This document shows, piece by piece, positions 54,198 to 63,953 of a stretch of 64,000 bases of DNA. The position numbers and the translations under genes were made by a program. The notes beneath the pieces were generated by a model, which saw nothing but the letters and a program-made list of their open reading frames with translations, had not been told where the DNA came from and searched no databases. This DNA is from Flagellimonas okinawensis (lineage in GTDB: Bacteria; Bacteroidota; Bacteroidia; Flavobacteriales; Flavobacteriaceae), in NCBI RefSeq assembly GCF_029194005.1, contig NZ_JARFVA010000002.1, positions 124,001-188,000 of the forward strand, read 5' to 3'. How positions within the stretch are numbered: position 1 is the first letter of the stretch; each line of letters begins with the position of its first letter.

Positions 54198-54617
54198 CTA
54201 TGGTTCCACGTGGAACATTTTAATCTTTTCATCTTCCTTTATACGCATCTGCTTAGATTCCATCTCACCCTTATCACCATATCCAGCAAGGTGTAAAACC
54301 CCATGGCTCATTACCCTGCGAAGTTCTTCGAACACATCAACTTTAAACTCCTCGGCGTTCTCTTTTACCCGGTCTGTTGAAATAAAAATATCTCCAGATA
54401 TGGTTTTACCTTCCGTATAATCAAAGGTGATAATATCCGTAAAGGTGTCGTGATTTAAATACTCTTGGTTGAGTTCCAACAAGTATTCGTCGGTACAAAA
54501 AATGTAATCAATCTGTCCTACCATAAATCCTTCGGAAAGAATAACCCTATTTATCCAATCGGTATACTCGGATTTGTTGTCAATCAGCAAGTCACTTTTA
54601 AAATGAAACTCAATCAT
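54198..54617 (-). CDS. ybeY: Endoribonuclease YbeY
   Basis: A 139-residue rRNA-maturation endoribonuclease. The zinc motif is [14 protein letters not shown] near residue 110: two His are present, but the third expected His (GYDH in most bacteria) is replaced, with Asp close by, as is common in Bacteroidota. Residues 55-75 (TDIITFDY) match the family. It overlaps DUF4175 by 8 bases. Its last six codons (MFHVEP) and stop are read through a parS site at 54203-54216. Confidence 0.92.
   Translation of the reverse strand: MIEFHFKSDLLIDNKSEYTDWINRVILSEGFMVGQIDYIFCTDEYLLELNQEYLNHDTFTDIITFDYTEGKTISGDIFISTDRVKENAEEFKVDVFEELRRVMSHGVLHLAGYGDKGEMESKQMRIKEDEKIKMFHVEP
54203..54216. promoter_or_regulatory. 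parS site (ParB centromere), 14-bp palindrome
   Basis: GTTCCACGTGGAAC, a perfect 14-base palindrome, one flank base short of the 16-mer at 52301. It lies inside the 3-prime end of ybeY, 7 bases upstream of the mnmG ATG. The two sites are 1.9 kb apart. Confidence 0.85.
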
Positions 54618-57600
54618 TATCGAAATAAACCTTTACCTTTTTTTCAAAATTTTGCCGCAAAGGTAATGCTTGTCTATTTAATATTTCAATGCTATTCCTG
54701 TAATCTTGAAGCAGTTCTGGTTTGGTGGTCACAGGATTTGTATACTGGTTTACATTAGTGTTACTTTCCCGCTCTTTCTTCTCACCCTGCTCCATGGAAG
54801 CATTTTCCAATTTCATTAACTGATGTTGAATATTATTGGCCTTGTTTCTGGTACGTTCGGTTATACCATTCTCCAACAAATCGTTCTCAAAATCCTCCAT
54901 TTGCCGAATTAATTTATTGGCAAGGTTTTTATCCGATTCCTGCATCATGTCTTGCAATTGCCTTTCTAAATTCTCTCGCAAATATTGTTGTTCCTTGTAA
55001 ATCTCGTATACCTCGTTTAGGTCCATTTCATCCAAACCATTGCCATTGGATTGACCTTGACCTCCATCTTTAGAACCTTGTCCGTTCTTACCGTTTTTCC
55101 CTTCCTTTCCATTTTCACCTTTGCCTTGTTTTCCTTGTTGACCTTCTTGTTGACCTCCTTCATTTTCTCCTTTCTCTTGACCCTCTCCACTTGATGGTTT
55201 ACCTTCTTGACCTGAACCATTCATTTTTTCCTGAATACTTTGCTGTCCTTTAATGATATCTGGGAGTTGAAAATCTTGACCCTCGCCACCACTTCCTTGG
55301 CTAGGATTCATATTCTGTTGCATATTGTCCAGGATATTTGCCAGAAAATCGGCAAGCGAATTGGTAGCATTAATTACATACTGCTGATATGAGGCTCCTT
55401 GATAAATCTGGTTCTCAGCTATGCTTTCAAGCGACTTATCAATATTGTAATAGACCTCGGTTATTTGTTCATTTACGAATTCCGATAACTCAGCCCTTCG
55501 TAAAGAAAGGGCGAACAAACTATCGTCCACATGTTCAAATAATCTCCTTAGGTTTTGTTGATCCTTCACCGTCCTGGAAAATTGGGAAATATCCACATCA
55601 GCACTTTGAATATTATCAAAAAGAGTTTCCTGCTTAAAGGAAAAAGTAACAAGGTTGTCCAAAATCTGACGTAACATTTCGGCATCCTCCGCATCGGATT
55701 CAGCTCCTCCCGACATAGCACTTGATTTCATAGAGTCACTAATTTCCTTCATCTTTTGCGCGGCTGACTTTTGCTTTTTTGAAGCGTTGGTTTCTCTTTG
55801 TTGTTTTTCATTTGATTGAGAGGATTCTTCTAATCCTTGATGTTTGTTTATCTCTTCCAACGCGTTCTCCTGATCTTGTTTTACCGCTTCGGTTTTTCTT
55901 TTATCCGCATCAAAATTTAGTGGCTTTTGTAGCTGCTGATTATCCAGCTCTAACGACCTGATTTGCTTTTCCAAACCCTTAAACTCATCATTGAGCTTTT
56001 GTTGCTCCTTATCCGAAAAATCTTGACCCAACTTTAACTCCGACAAGATCTCTTGTCGTTTAGCTAAATCATCTAACTCCTTTGCTAATTGCGAGGCCTT
56101 TTCTGTTACATAATACCGTTTAGTCAACTCTACAATCTGTTCCAGATTTCGGGTATTCTTTCCTTGGTTCTTACCCAACTCTTCCAAACGCCTCTGTAAA
56201 TCCTCTTTATCTATCTTATCAGCAATCTTATTAAGCTCCTCCAATAAAGCAGCATTCTTTTTTGCCTCCGCCTCCTGCCGCTCCAATCTTTCCTGAAGCA
56301 TTTTCTTCATTTCGGTGTCCTCACTATTCTTATCGATACTTTCGTTAAGATCCTTACTAAATTTTTGCATCAATTCCTCTTGCATTTTCTGTTGTTGCAA
56401 GAAATTTTTGATTTGACTTTTATCTTCAAAGCTTAGGGAAGATTCTTCACGCTGTAAGTTGTTGATTTCCGATAATCTGTTTTCTTGTTCCTGAAACTTC
56501 TTTAAGGACTCGCCCATCTTGTTCAACGTAGAATTCTGAAACTCTAATTGTTTGTTATTCAACTCGTTATCATCATAAAGAGTAGCATTAAATACAGCGC
56601 TTTTTGTGACCTTTCCGCCTCTAACTCCATCATTATCAACAACTTCAAAGAATAACTTATACCTTTTACCAACGTCCAAAGTCAATCCTGAAGGAAAAGT
56701 ATAATAGAACTGATATACGTTTGAATTGGGCCTTTCTAATGTAACTCGTTGAGTATTGCTTACATCATCCAAAGGATAGCAAACCAATCTAATTTCACTT
56801 AAACCATGATCGTCCGCTGCCTGACCACTATAATAAGATTCATTTGGATTTAAAGAATCCAATACTTGTTCCACTTGTACCGTAGCCCTGGCATCTTTGA
56901 TTACATTAAGTCGATAAGCAAGTTTTTCAAAATCCTTTACTCTATTGTTCGATGTGCTCAGTTCATAATTAAAATCGTTGAACAGCCTTTTTGATGTGCT
57001 AAAAGTGTCTTTGTTCTTACCTAAAGAGACAGTGGTATCCGTGGACATCATTTTAATGTTGTCTACATGATCACCCCTAATTTTCCATGTGACTTTTGTG
57101 CCTTCCGGGACTTCCGCATTACCGGTTCCCGAAATTGTTTCGGACATCAAATTAAGGTACTTTGGGTAATCCAATTGCAAGACAAAATCAACTAAGGTCG
57201 GGGTTCTAAAACTGTAGATGTCATAATTTTTGGAATCCCATCCATTTGCAGTTAAATAAAAACTGGTATTCGCAATCGGAGGCTGAAAAGTATACTCATA
57301 ATGACTCCCCCTATTCTGCATTAAAAGTGCCTCACCATTGATCACTATTTCAACATTATCGGGCCGCACATCACCATAAGTTTTCACCTGAACAGTCAAA
57401 GATTCATTGTCCATTACCTGCAAATCTGTATTCAACACCTGGAATGAAAATGGGGCTGGCCGTTCATATGCCAAATCATAGTGCATCACCCTATTATGGG
57501 AATTAAAAAAAGAAACGATATCCCCAGCTATCCATATAAAAGCAAATAGCGCAATGGGAATAATTATGTATTTGGCGTATTTATAACTTTCCTTAAAATT

Positions 57601-58032
57601 GACCGCATCAGCGAATGGAACCTGTCCCAAACTCAATGCCCTTTGCTCAATACTTGCCAATAACAAATCCGATTTTTCGCTATTTTCAGATAGCTCCAAA
57701 AGATTGAGTAATTTATCATCAACATTAGGGAAATGTTTGCCTATTAATCTGGATGCAACCTTATTATCAATTCCCCTACGTATTTTAAACAAGTACATCA
57801 GTGGTACAAGTACGTAACGATATAACAAGAACAGTTCTACTACAATAAAGAGGATAAACAATATTAACCTCCATGAATTATTGAGCCATAACACGTATTC
57901 AAAAGAAGTTATCGCAATCCAAAAGAGAGTTCCCAATGTGAGAAACAAGAAAATACCCTTTATCAATTGCTTCGTATAAAACCGTTTGATAAAGCCCTCC
58001 AGTTTGGCCAATATGTCCTGATATGCGCCCAA
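54610..58032 (-). CDS. Large DUF4175-like membrane protein
   Basis: A 1140-residue protein. Three hydrophobic segments (about residues 24-45, 53-75 and 153-172) anchor it in the inner membrane. Residues about 180-500 have the beta-rich periplasmic part with VFNATLYDDNE near 490, then a very long coiled-coil region rich in Gln/Glu/Lys (about 500-790), further helices, and a low-complexity Gly/Gln/Lys/Asn stretch (about 935-1003). It matches the Bacteroidota DUF4175-type family. It is first in an operon with ybeY and mnmG. Function unknown, probably an envelope scaffold. Confidence 0.8.
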   Translation of the reverse strand: MGAYQDILAKLEGFIKRFYTKQLIKGIFLFLTLGTLFWIAITSFEYVLWLNNSWRLILFILFIVVELFLLYRYVLVPLMYLFKIRRGIDNKVASRLIGKHFPNVDDKLLNLLELSENSEKSDLLLASIEQRALSLGQVPFADAVNFKESYKYAKYIIIPIALFAFIWIAGDIVSFFNSHNRVMHYDLAYERPAPFSFQVLNTDLQVMDNESLTVQVKTYGDVRPDNVEIVINGEALLMQNRGSHYEYTFQPPIANTSFYLTANGWDSKNYDIYSFRTPTLVDFVLQLDYPKYLNLMSETISGTGNAEVPEGTKVTWKIRGDHVDNIKMMSTDTTVSLGKNKDTFSTSKRLFNDFNYELSTSNNRVKDFEKLAYRLNVIKDARATVQVEQVLDSLNPNESYYSGQAADDHGLSEIRLVCYPLDDVSNTQRVTLERPNSNVYQFYYTFPSGLTLDVGKRYKLFFEVVDNDGVRGGKVTKSAVFNATLYDDNELNNKQLEFQNSTLNKMGESLKKFQEQENRLSEINNLQREESSLSFEDKSQIKNFLQQQKMQEELMQKFSKDLNESIDKNSEDTEMKKMLQERLERQEAEAKKNAALLEELNKIADKIDKEDLQRRLEELGKNQGKNTRNLEQIVELTKRYYVTEKASQLAKELDDLAKRQEILSELKLGQDFSDKEQQKLNDEFKGLEKQIRSLELDNQQLQKPLNFDADKRKTEAVKQDQENALEEINKHQGLEESSQSNEKQQRETNASKKQKSAAQKMKEISDSMKSSAMSGGAESDAEDAEMLRQILDNLVTFSFKQETLFDNIQSADVDISQFSRTVKDQQNLRRLFEHVDDSLFALSLRRAELSEFVNEQITEVYYNIDKSLESIAENQIYQGASYQQYVINATNSLADFLANILDNMQQNMNPSQGSGGEGQDFQLPDIIKGQQSIQEKMNGSGQEGKPSSGEGQEKGENEGGQQEGQQGKQGKGENGKEGKNGKNGQGSKDGGQGQSNGNGLDEMDLNEVYEIYKEQQYLRENLERQLQDMMQESDKNLANKLIRQMEDFENDLLENGITERTRNKANNIQHQLMKLENASMEQGEKKERESNTNVNQYTNPVTTKPELLQDYRNSIEILNRQALPLRQNFEKKVKVYFDND

Positions 58033-58170
58033 AAATCACGTATTAGTATTACCAAAATACCTGATCCATTGGAATTGAGGGGAAAAATTTTGTTAAACCT
58101 CCATTTATCAGTACTTAGGAAACAACAATAACAGACGTAAGTAAGACTTTCCAATTCCTTATCAGCTATG

Positions 58171-58178
58171 TATCTTTG
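58171..58178 (+). promoter_or_regulatory. Promoter -7 element of gltX
   Basis: TATCTTTG, a perfect TAnnTTTG, 20 bases before the gltX ATG at 58199. The -33 region is weak. Confidence 0.5.
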
Positions 58179-58198
58179 CCACTTAATTAAACCTGGTT

Positions 58199-59695
58199 AT
58201 GAGTCAAAAAGTACGAGTTCGATTTGCACCTAGTCCAACAGGGCCTTTACATATAGGAGGTCTTCGTACCGCCTTATTCAACTATTTAATTGCCAAAAAA
58301 AATGGGGGTGATTTTGTACTTCGTATTGAGGATACGGACCAAAATCGGTTTGTTGAGGGAGCGGAAGAATATATTATCGAGGCATTGAACTGGTGTGGGA
58401 TTCCTTTTGATGAAGGACCAGGAAAAGAAGGAGAATTTGGACCTTATAAACAAAGTAAGCGCAAAGATCTTTATAAATCTTATGCCGAAGACCTAATAAA
58501 AAAGGGTAAGGCTTACTATGCCTTTGACACCCCAGAATCTCTGGATAAACATCGAAAGGAACATGAGGCAAACGGAAAAACATTTATCTACAATTGGCAC
58601 AACAGAGAAAAATTAACCAATTCCCTAGCTCTTTCAGAAAACGAAGTTACTGCCAAAATAGCATCAGGAGAAGATTATGTAATCCGTTTTAAATCGCCTA
58701 AGGATGAAGAGTTACTACTCAACGATATTATACGTGGACAAATAAAAATAGACACCAATATTCTTGATGACAAAGTGTTGTTCAAGAGTGATGGAATGCC
58801 CACCTATCATTTGGCCAATATTGTTGATGACCATTTAATGCGGATCTCCCATGTTATCCGTGGAGAGGAATGGTTGCCTTCTTTGGCACTGCATACCTTA
58901 TTGTACGAAGCTTTTGGATGGAATGCTCCGGAATTTGCACACCTGCCATTGATTATGAAGCCCGTTGGCAAGGGCAAACTAAGTAAACGTGATGGAGAAA
59001 AAGGAGGGTTCCCCGTTTTCCCACTCACGTGGAACCAATCCGAAGGGTATAGGGAATCCGGCTTTTTCCCAGAAGCAGTAGTTAACTTTTTGGCTTTACT
59101 TGGGTGGAACCCCGGCACAGAACAAGAAATATTTACTTTGGAAGAGCTTATTAACACCTTTACTTTAGAGCGTGTGAACAAGTCTGGGGCTCGTTTTGAC
59201 CCAGAAAAAAACAATTGGTATAATCAGCAGTGGTTACAACTTAAAAGTAACGAGGAACTTGCTAAATTATACGCTTTAGAGCTTGAAAATAAAGGCATAT
59301 TCGCGGAGCAAAATTATCTGCTTAAAGTTGTATCCTCAATTAAAGAACGCGCTTCCTTTGTAAAGGATTTTTGGGAGTTATCGGATTACTTTTTCAAGGC
59401 TCCAACCTCTTACAACGAAAAAGCCGTTAAAAAACAATGGAAAGAGGACACCCCGGAAATAATGAATCAGGTTGTAGCAGTTTTGGAATCCATACCTGAT
59501 TTTGAATCAAGTAAAATAGAAGAAACCGTTAAGGCTTGGATCGGAGAAAAAGAACTTTCCTTTGGAAAAGTAATGCCCCCACTCCGTTTGGTCATAGTTG
59601 GTGACATGAAAGGGCCGCATTTATTCGATATTATGGATTTGATTGGAAAAGAGGAAAGTATCAACCGCATAAAAACTGCCGTTTCCGAGCTTTAG
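58199..59695 (+). CDS. gltX: Glutamate--tRNA ligase
   Basis: A 498-residue class I aminoacyl-tRNA synthetase. The HIGH-type motif is PSPTGPLHIGGLRTALFNY at residues 12-30, and KLSKRDGEKGG near residue 262 is the KMSKS-type loop. Length and C-terminal anticodon-binding part fit bacterial GluRS. The genome also encodes GlnRS (62001), so discriminating GluRS activity is likely. It is divergent from DUF4175 and transcribed alone. Confidence 0.97.
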   Translation: MSQKVRVRFAPSPTGPLHIGGLRTALFNYLIAKKNGGDFVLRIEDTDQNRFVEGAEEYIIEALNWCGIPFDEGPGKEGEFGPYKQSKRKDLYKSYAEDLIKKGKAYYAFDTPESLDKHRKEHEANGKTFIYNWHNREKLTNSLALSENEVTAKIASGEDYVIRFKSPKDEELLLNDIIRGQIKIDTNILDDKVLFKSDGMPTYHLANIVDDHLMRISHVIRGEEWLPSLALHTLLYEAFGWNAPEFAHLPLIMKPVGKGKLSKRDGEKGGFPVFPLTWNQSEGYRESGFFPEAVVNFLALLGWNPGTEQEIFTLEELINTFTLERVNKSGARFDPEKNNWYNQQWLQLKSNEELAKLYALELENKGIFAEQNYLLKVVSSIKERASFVKDFWELSDYFFKAPTSYNEKAVKKQWKEDTPEIMNQVVAVLESIPDFESSKIEETVKAWIGEKELSFGKVMPPLRLVIVGDMKGPHLFDIMDLIGKEESINRIKTAVSEL

Positions 59696-59788
59696 AAATT
59701 CATGGAAGTGTAACATTATTTGACGAATGGCTACTAATACTATAGCCAAGTTTCGTAATTTCCATTTCTAACATAAAATCTAAACACT

Positions 59789-60721
59789 ATGGGCAACTAT
59801 CTTTTAATACCAATTGCGTTTGTCGCTCTGGTCATTCTTTTCAAATTTTTCTTTATTGTTAAACAACAAACAGCCGTAGCGGTTGAACGCTTTGGCCGTT
59901 TCCACAGTATCCGTAATTCGGGCCTACAGATGAAAATTCCAATTGTGGACCGTATTGCTGGCCGACTTAGCCTTAAAATTCAACAATTGGATGTAATCGT
60001 GGAGACCAAAACTTTGGATGACGTTTTTGTAAAACTGAAGGTTTCCGTTCAATATGTTGTGATTAGAGAAAAGGTGTATGATGCCTTTTACAAACTGGAA
60101 TACCCACACGATCAAATAACTTCTTATGTGTTTGATGTAGTCCGTGCGGAAGTGCCAAAAATGAAATTGGACGATGTTTTCGTTAAAAAAGATGATATCG
60201 CCATTGCGGTAAAAGCGGAATTACAAGATGCGATGTTGGATTATGGCTTTGATATTATAAAAACCTTGGTCACCGATATTGATCCGGATGCCCAGGTAAA
60301 AGCAGCCATGAACCGCATTAATGCATCCGAACGTGAAAAAATTGCAGCACAATTTGAAGGTGATGCCCAACGTATTCTTATTGTTGAAAAGGCAAAAGCA
60401 GAAGCAGAAAGCAAAAGATTGCAAGGCCAAGGTATTGCCGATCAGCGACGAGAGATCGCACGCGGACTTGAAGAATCGGTAGAAGTGTTGAACAAAGTGG
60501 GGATAAACTCGCAAGAAGCATCTGCTTTGATTGTGGTTACCCAACACTATGATACCTTACAAGCCATTGGAGAAGAAACAGATACCAATCTGATTCTATT
60601 GCCAAACTCACCACAAGCAGGTAGCGATATGCTCAACAATATGGTAGCTTCCTTTACTGCCAGTAACCAAATTGGAGAAGCTATGAAACGTAAACAGAAC
60701 GAGAAAGGTTCTGATTCTTAA
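59789..60721 (+). CDS. SPFH/Band 7 domain membrane protein
   Basis: A 310-residue prohibitin/stomatin-family protein. One membrane helix (about residues 4-24) is followed by the SPFH domain with AVERFGRFHSIRNSGLQMKI near residue 32 and a C-terminal helical region of Ala/Glu-rich repeats (about 185-235). Members form large ring assemblies at membranes and often work with FtsH-type proteases or NfeD. No NfeD gene is beside it. A perfect palindromic terminator follows. Confidence 0.9.
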   Translation: MGNYLLIPIAFVALVILFKFFFIVKQQTAVAVERFGRFHSIRNSGLQMKIPIVDRIAGRLSLKIQQLDVIVETKTLDDVFVKLKVSVQYVVIREKVYDAFYKLEYPHDQITSYVFDVVRAEVPKMKLDDVFVKKDDIAIAVKAELQDAMLDYGFDIIKTLVTDIDPDAQVKAAMNRINASEREKIAAQFEGDAQRILIVEKAKAEAESKRLQGQGIADQRREIARGLEESVEVLNKVGINSQEASALIVVTQHYDTLQAIGEETDTNLILLPNSPQAGSDMLNNMVASFTASNQIGEAMKRKQNEKGSDS

Positions 60722-60740
60722 TCTAAACTCAATTAAGATG

Positions 60741-60767
60741 AAAAGGCTCCCAATTGGGAGCCTTTTT
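60741..60767. terminator. Bidirectional terminator, 26-base perfect palindrome
   Basis: Bases 60741-60766 read the same on both strands (AAAAGGCTCCCAATT and mirror) and end in a T-tract. It separates the rightward SPFH gene from the leftward DUF6327-like gene. Confidence 0.88.
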
Positions 60768-60788
60768 AAATGTAACCAACTTTCTTTA

Positions 60789-61004
60789 TTAGTCGAATTT
60801 CTCTAGCAATTTTTTGGCCACGAACGATATGGCCACTTTTTGTATTACAGGTGTTAATCCACCCAAAATATTTGCGGGGTAGAATTCCTTCTTTGTATTC
60901 TGAATGGCCAACTTTACCTTCTCTTCCTCAATTTGTCGTTGCAACTTGAGTACTTTAAGGTCGTGATCAATTTGTTCAAAAGATGTGTATTGTGTTTTAA
61001 TCAT
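60789..61004 (-). CDS. DUF6327-like small protein
   Basis: A 71-residue protein that opens with [19 protein letters not shown] at residues 4-22, the pattern of the flavobacterial family DUF6327, followed by a coiled-coil-like middle and a hydrophobic end. It overlaps the holin-like gene by 4 bases and ends the YtxH cassette. Function unknown. Confidence 0.75.
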   Translation of the reverse strand: MIKTQYTSFEQIDHDLKVLKLQRQIEEEKVKLAIQNTKKEFYPANILGGLTPVIQKVAISFVAKKLLEKFD

Positions 61005-61351
61005 AGCTCATCAAAATAAAATTTGGAAAACTTTTTTAAGAGTGGCTTTTCCAGTCTTTTTCTAAAAAGGTAAATTATTATACCAATTAGTACATAGAAT
61101 ACTCCTACGATTAAGAAGCCTTTGGCTGTGCTCTCAAGAAGGGTGCCTAACCAAAAAGCAGCACTCAAGGAAAGAAAAAGAAGGGCAATGGACACGATAC
61201 CACCTATCAATAAGACTTTCGTGGCCATTGTGATTCCTTTCATCATGGAACGAAAACTTTGGAGCCTGTAAAAGTCAAGGCTATTCTTTACGTAGGCCTT
61301 TACTCCGTCTTCAACATGATTAATCTCTTCTTCTATATCTTCAAAAATCAT
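61001..61351 (-). CDS. Phage holin family (DUF1469-type) membrane protein
   Basis: A 116-residue protein with an acidic N-terminus, two hydrophobic helices (about residues 45-65 and 78-95) and a basic tail, the layout of the Phage_holin_3_6/YqjE-type family. Despite the name, such proteins occur in chromosomal stress cassettes with YtxH and DUF6327 neighbours, as here, and not in phage. It is 3 bases after YtxH. Role unknown. Confidence 0.8.
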   Translation of the reverse strand: MIFEDIEEEINHVEDGVKAYVKNSLDFYRLQSFRSMMKGITMATKVLLIGGIVSIALLFLSLSAAFWLGTLLESTAKGFLIVGVFYVLIGIIIYLFRKRLEKPLLKKFSKFYFDEL

Positions 61352-61354
61352 CTA

Positions 61355-61684
61355 TTACTTCTGTAGTTGTGCGTTCTTTTCTCTAAGGTCTTCCAATTTT
61401 CTTTCGAGAGCAACAATAATATCGTCGGCCTTGTAACTCATATTGGAAAGAGTGTCTTCCAATTTTTCTTCGAATTCAATTTTTTTGGCATCAGCAGTTT
61501 GAGTGAATTCTTCCTTGGCATTTGAAATGCTTTGTGCAATATCATCTTTTGCCTTTACAGCACTCTTTTTAATTTTTTTTCTAGTTTTCTTTCCCTTATC
61601 AGGAGCATACAAAATTCCGATCCCTGCTCCAACTACAGCTCCAGTTAACAATGCGGTTAATACGTTTCCAGTGTTATTTGACAT
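61355..61684 (-). CDS. YtxH domain protein
   Basis: A 109-residue protein. The N-terminal membrane-like segment GAVVGAGIGILYAPDKGKKTRKK (residues about 14-36) is the YtxH signature, followed by a charged coiled coil (about 40-105). YtxH proteins are linked to general stress or desiccation responses in other bacteria. It is first in a three-gene cassette with the holin-like and DUF6327-like genes. Confidence 0.85.
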   Translation of the reverse strand: MSNNTGNVLTALLTGAVVGAGIGILYAPDKGKKTRKKIKKSAVKAKDDIAQSISNAKEEFTQTADAKKIEFEEKLEDTLSNMSYKADDIIVALERKLEDLREKNAQLQK

Positions 61685-62000
61685 AATATTGTAATTTTTA
61701 ATTAAACTTCAGTTAAATCGATTCGAGTGCCTTTTCAACTTTCGAAAATCATGCTCACCCAACGATTTACTTCAAAACTACAATCCTAAATAGTCAGACA
61801 TTGATCCAATTAGTGGAATCCTTGACGCAAAAGCTAATATTTTGAGAAATACTGCAAATAAAGCCCCTGAACAAGCTTAAAAGGAATACAACAACCCTTT
61901 TGTCAGCTTAATTTTAAAACAAAAGGAAAACGAGCCTAAAAGGCCCGTCTCTTATAAGATAATCCAATATGTTTTATTGAAGAAATAAGTAATATTTATA
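61685..62000. other. Intergenic region between ytxH and glnS
   Basis: A 316-base gap with no open frame worth reporting. The right part holds the glnS terminator (61915-61948); the rest shows no palindrome, repeat or RNA-like structure that I could see. Confidence 0.7.
61915..61948 (-). terminator. Rho-independent terminator of glnS
   Basis: On the minus strand ACGGGCCT pairs with AGGCTCGT (8 pairs including one G-U) around a short T loop, followed by a T-rich run. It lies about 50 bases after the glnS stop. Confidence 0.7.
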
Positions 62001-63686
62001 TTAGCTTTTTTGTTCCAATTTGGCCCAAGTATCCCTTAATGTGACTGTTCGGTTAAAAACCAACTTTTCTGTTGTTGAGTCTTTATCAACATTAAAATAT
62101 CCCATTCTTTGAAATTGTACTTGGTCCCCTATTTTGGAATCCTTTAAACTTGGTTCCAAATAACCGGTTACCTTTTCCAAAGAATCAGGATTGACAAAAT
62201 CCAGGAAATCTTTATCCCTATGTCCGTCTGGTGTAGGATCGGAAAAAAGACGGTCGTACAATCTAACCTCTGCGGTAATGGCATGTGGTATGGACACCCA
62301 ATGTAAAGTTCCTTTGACCTTTCTCAAACTTTCTTCTGTACCCGAACCACTTTTACTTTTTGGGTCGTATGTACATTGTACCTCCATAATATTACCTTCA
62401 TCATCCTTGGTACAGCTTTCTGCTTTTATAATGTAGCCATTCTTTAGGCGAACCTCACCACCCAATTTCAGTCTGAAAAATTTTCGGTTGGCCTCTTCCC
62501 TAAAATCCTCCTGCTCAATGTACAATTCTCGCGAAAAAGGAATTTCCCGACTACCTGCGGATGGATCTTCTGGGTTGTTCTCCGCTTCAAGCCATTCCTC
62601 TTTTCCTTCTTCATAATTGGTTATAACCAACTTAAGTGGGTTAAGTACTCCCATTACACGAGGGGCGATCTTGTTCAAGTGCTCCCGAACATGGAAATCG
62701 AGGAGAGAAACGTCCACTACGTTTTCCCGTTTGGCAATACCGATGGTATCGGCAAAATTCCTAATGGACTCGGGAGTGAACCCTCTTCTTCGTAATCCAG
62801 ATATCGTAGGCATTCGCGGGTCGTCCCAACCCGTAACGATTCCTTTTTCTACCAATTGCAGCAACTTACGTTTACTGACTACGGTATGGCTAAGGTTTCT
62901 ACGAGCGAACTCGCGCTGTTTTGGACGTAATTTATCCGAGGATACCACTTGGTCCAAAAACCAGTCGTACAACTCCCTATGAGGTAAAAACTCCAATGTA
63001 CACAAGGAGTGTGAGACTTGTTCTATATAGTCGCTCTCTCCGTGTGTCCAATCGTACATGGGATAAATACACCAATCGGTATTAGTTCGATGGTGAGCTT
63101 TGTGCAAAATGCGGTACATCACGGGGTCGCGCATCAACATATTTGAGGAGGCCATATCTATTTTAGCTCGTAAAACATGGGCTCCATCTGGATATTCCCC
63201 ATTTTTCATGCCCTCAAAAAGTTTCAAATTTTCCTCAACGGACCTGTTTCTATAGGGACTATCCTTCCCTGGGTCGGTAGGGGTTCCCTTTTGGGACGCA
63301 ATTTCTTCCGAGGATTGACTGTCCACATAAGCCTTTCCTTCCTTGATCAACTTCACGGCCCAATCATACAGTTGTTGAAAGTAATCGGATGCATAACACT
63401 CCGTATCCCACTCAAAACCAAGCCATGTAACGTCCTTTTTAATGGCCTCAACATACTCTTTCTCTTCCTTTGCGGGGTTAGTATCGTCAAAACGAAGATT
63501 CACGGGCGCATTATAGCGTAGGCCCAAACCAAAGTTTAGGCAAATGGAACTCGCATGCCCTATGTGCAGATACCCATTGGGCTCTGGAGGAAAACGAAAT
63601 CTCAATTGTTCCCTGGAATAATCCTTGGATAGGTCTTCCTCAATAATGTGCTCGATAAAATTCAGCGATCTAGCTTCTTCTGCCAT
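62001..63686 (-). CDS. glnS: Glutamine--tRNA ligase
   Basis: A 561-residue class I synthetase. The HIGH-type motif is PEPNGYLHIGHASSICLNFG near residue 31, and VVSKRKLLQL near residue 270 is the KMSKS-type loop; the C-terminal half is the beta-barrel anticodon-binding domain. It charges tRNA-Gln directly, so the amidation route is not needed for Gln. It is a single gene with a TACATTTG element 17 bases upstream and a terminator downstream. Confidence 0.97.
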   Translation of the reverse strand: MAEEARSLNFIEHIIEEDLSKDYSREQLRFRFPPEPNGYLHIGHASSICLNFGLGLRYNAPVNLRFDDTNPAKEEKEYVEAIKKDVTWLGFEWDTECYASDYFQQLYDWAVKLIKEGKAYVDSQSSEEIASQKGTPTDPGKDSPYRNRSVEENLKLFEGMKNGEYPDGAHVLRAKIDMASSNMLMRDPVMYRILHKAHHRTNTDWCIYPMYDWTHGESDYIEQVSHSLCTLEFLPHRELYDWFLDQVVSSDKLRPKQREFARRNLSHTVVSKRKLLQLVEKGIVTGWDDPRMPTISGLRRRGFTPESIRNFADTIGIAKRENVVDVSLLDFHVREHLNKIAPRVMGVLNPLKLVITNYEEGKEEWLEAENNPEDPSAGSREIPFSRELYIEQEDFREEANRKFFRLKLGGEVRLKNGYIIKAESCTKDDEGNIMEVQCTYDPKSKSGSGTEESLRKVKGTLHWVSIPHAITAEVRLYDRLFSDPTPDGHRDKDFLDFVNPDSLEKVTGYLEPSLKDSKIGDQVQFQRMGYFNVDKDSTTEKLVFNRTVTLRDTWAKLEQKS

Positions 63687-63703
63687 ACCATAATTTTGAT
63701 GCG

Positions 63704-63711
63704 CAAATGTA
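63704..63711 (-). promoter_or_regulatory. Promoter -7 element of glnS
   Basis: Minus strand TACATTTG, a perfect TAnnTTTG, 17 bases before the glnS ATG. No clear -33 element. Confidence 0.45.
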
Positions 63712-63953
63712 GTAAAATCAAACGTTCATCGCTATTTTTCCATCTTCTGTGTATACAAAGTAGGCCATTTCACAACACTTTTGGTATAGCCTACAACAAT
63801 ATCTTTCCATTCGACGAAATTAGAGACATATTTGTTATTGGAATACTATATGATAAAAAGACGCCTGAACACCGTCTTTTTGAATGAATTACACTTAAGG
63901 GGCACAAACTAACAGGGCTATTATGGCCCATAACCTCTTAAAAACTAACGGTG

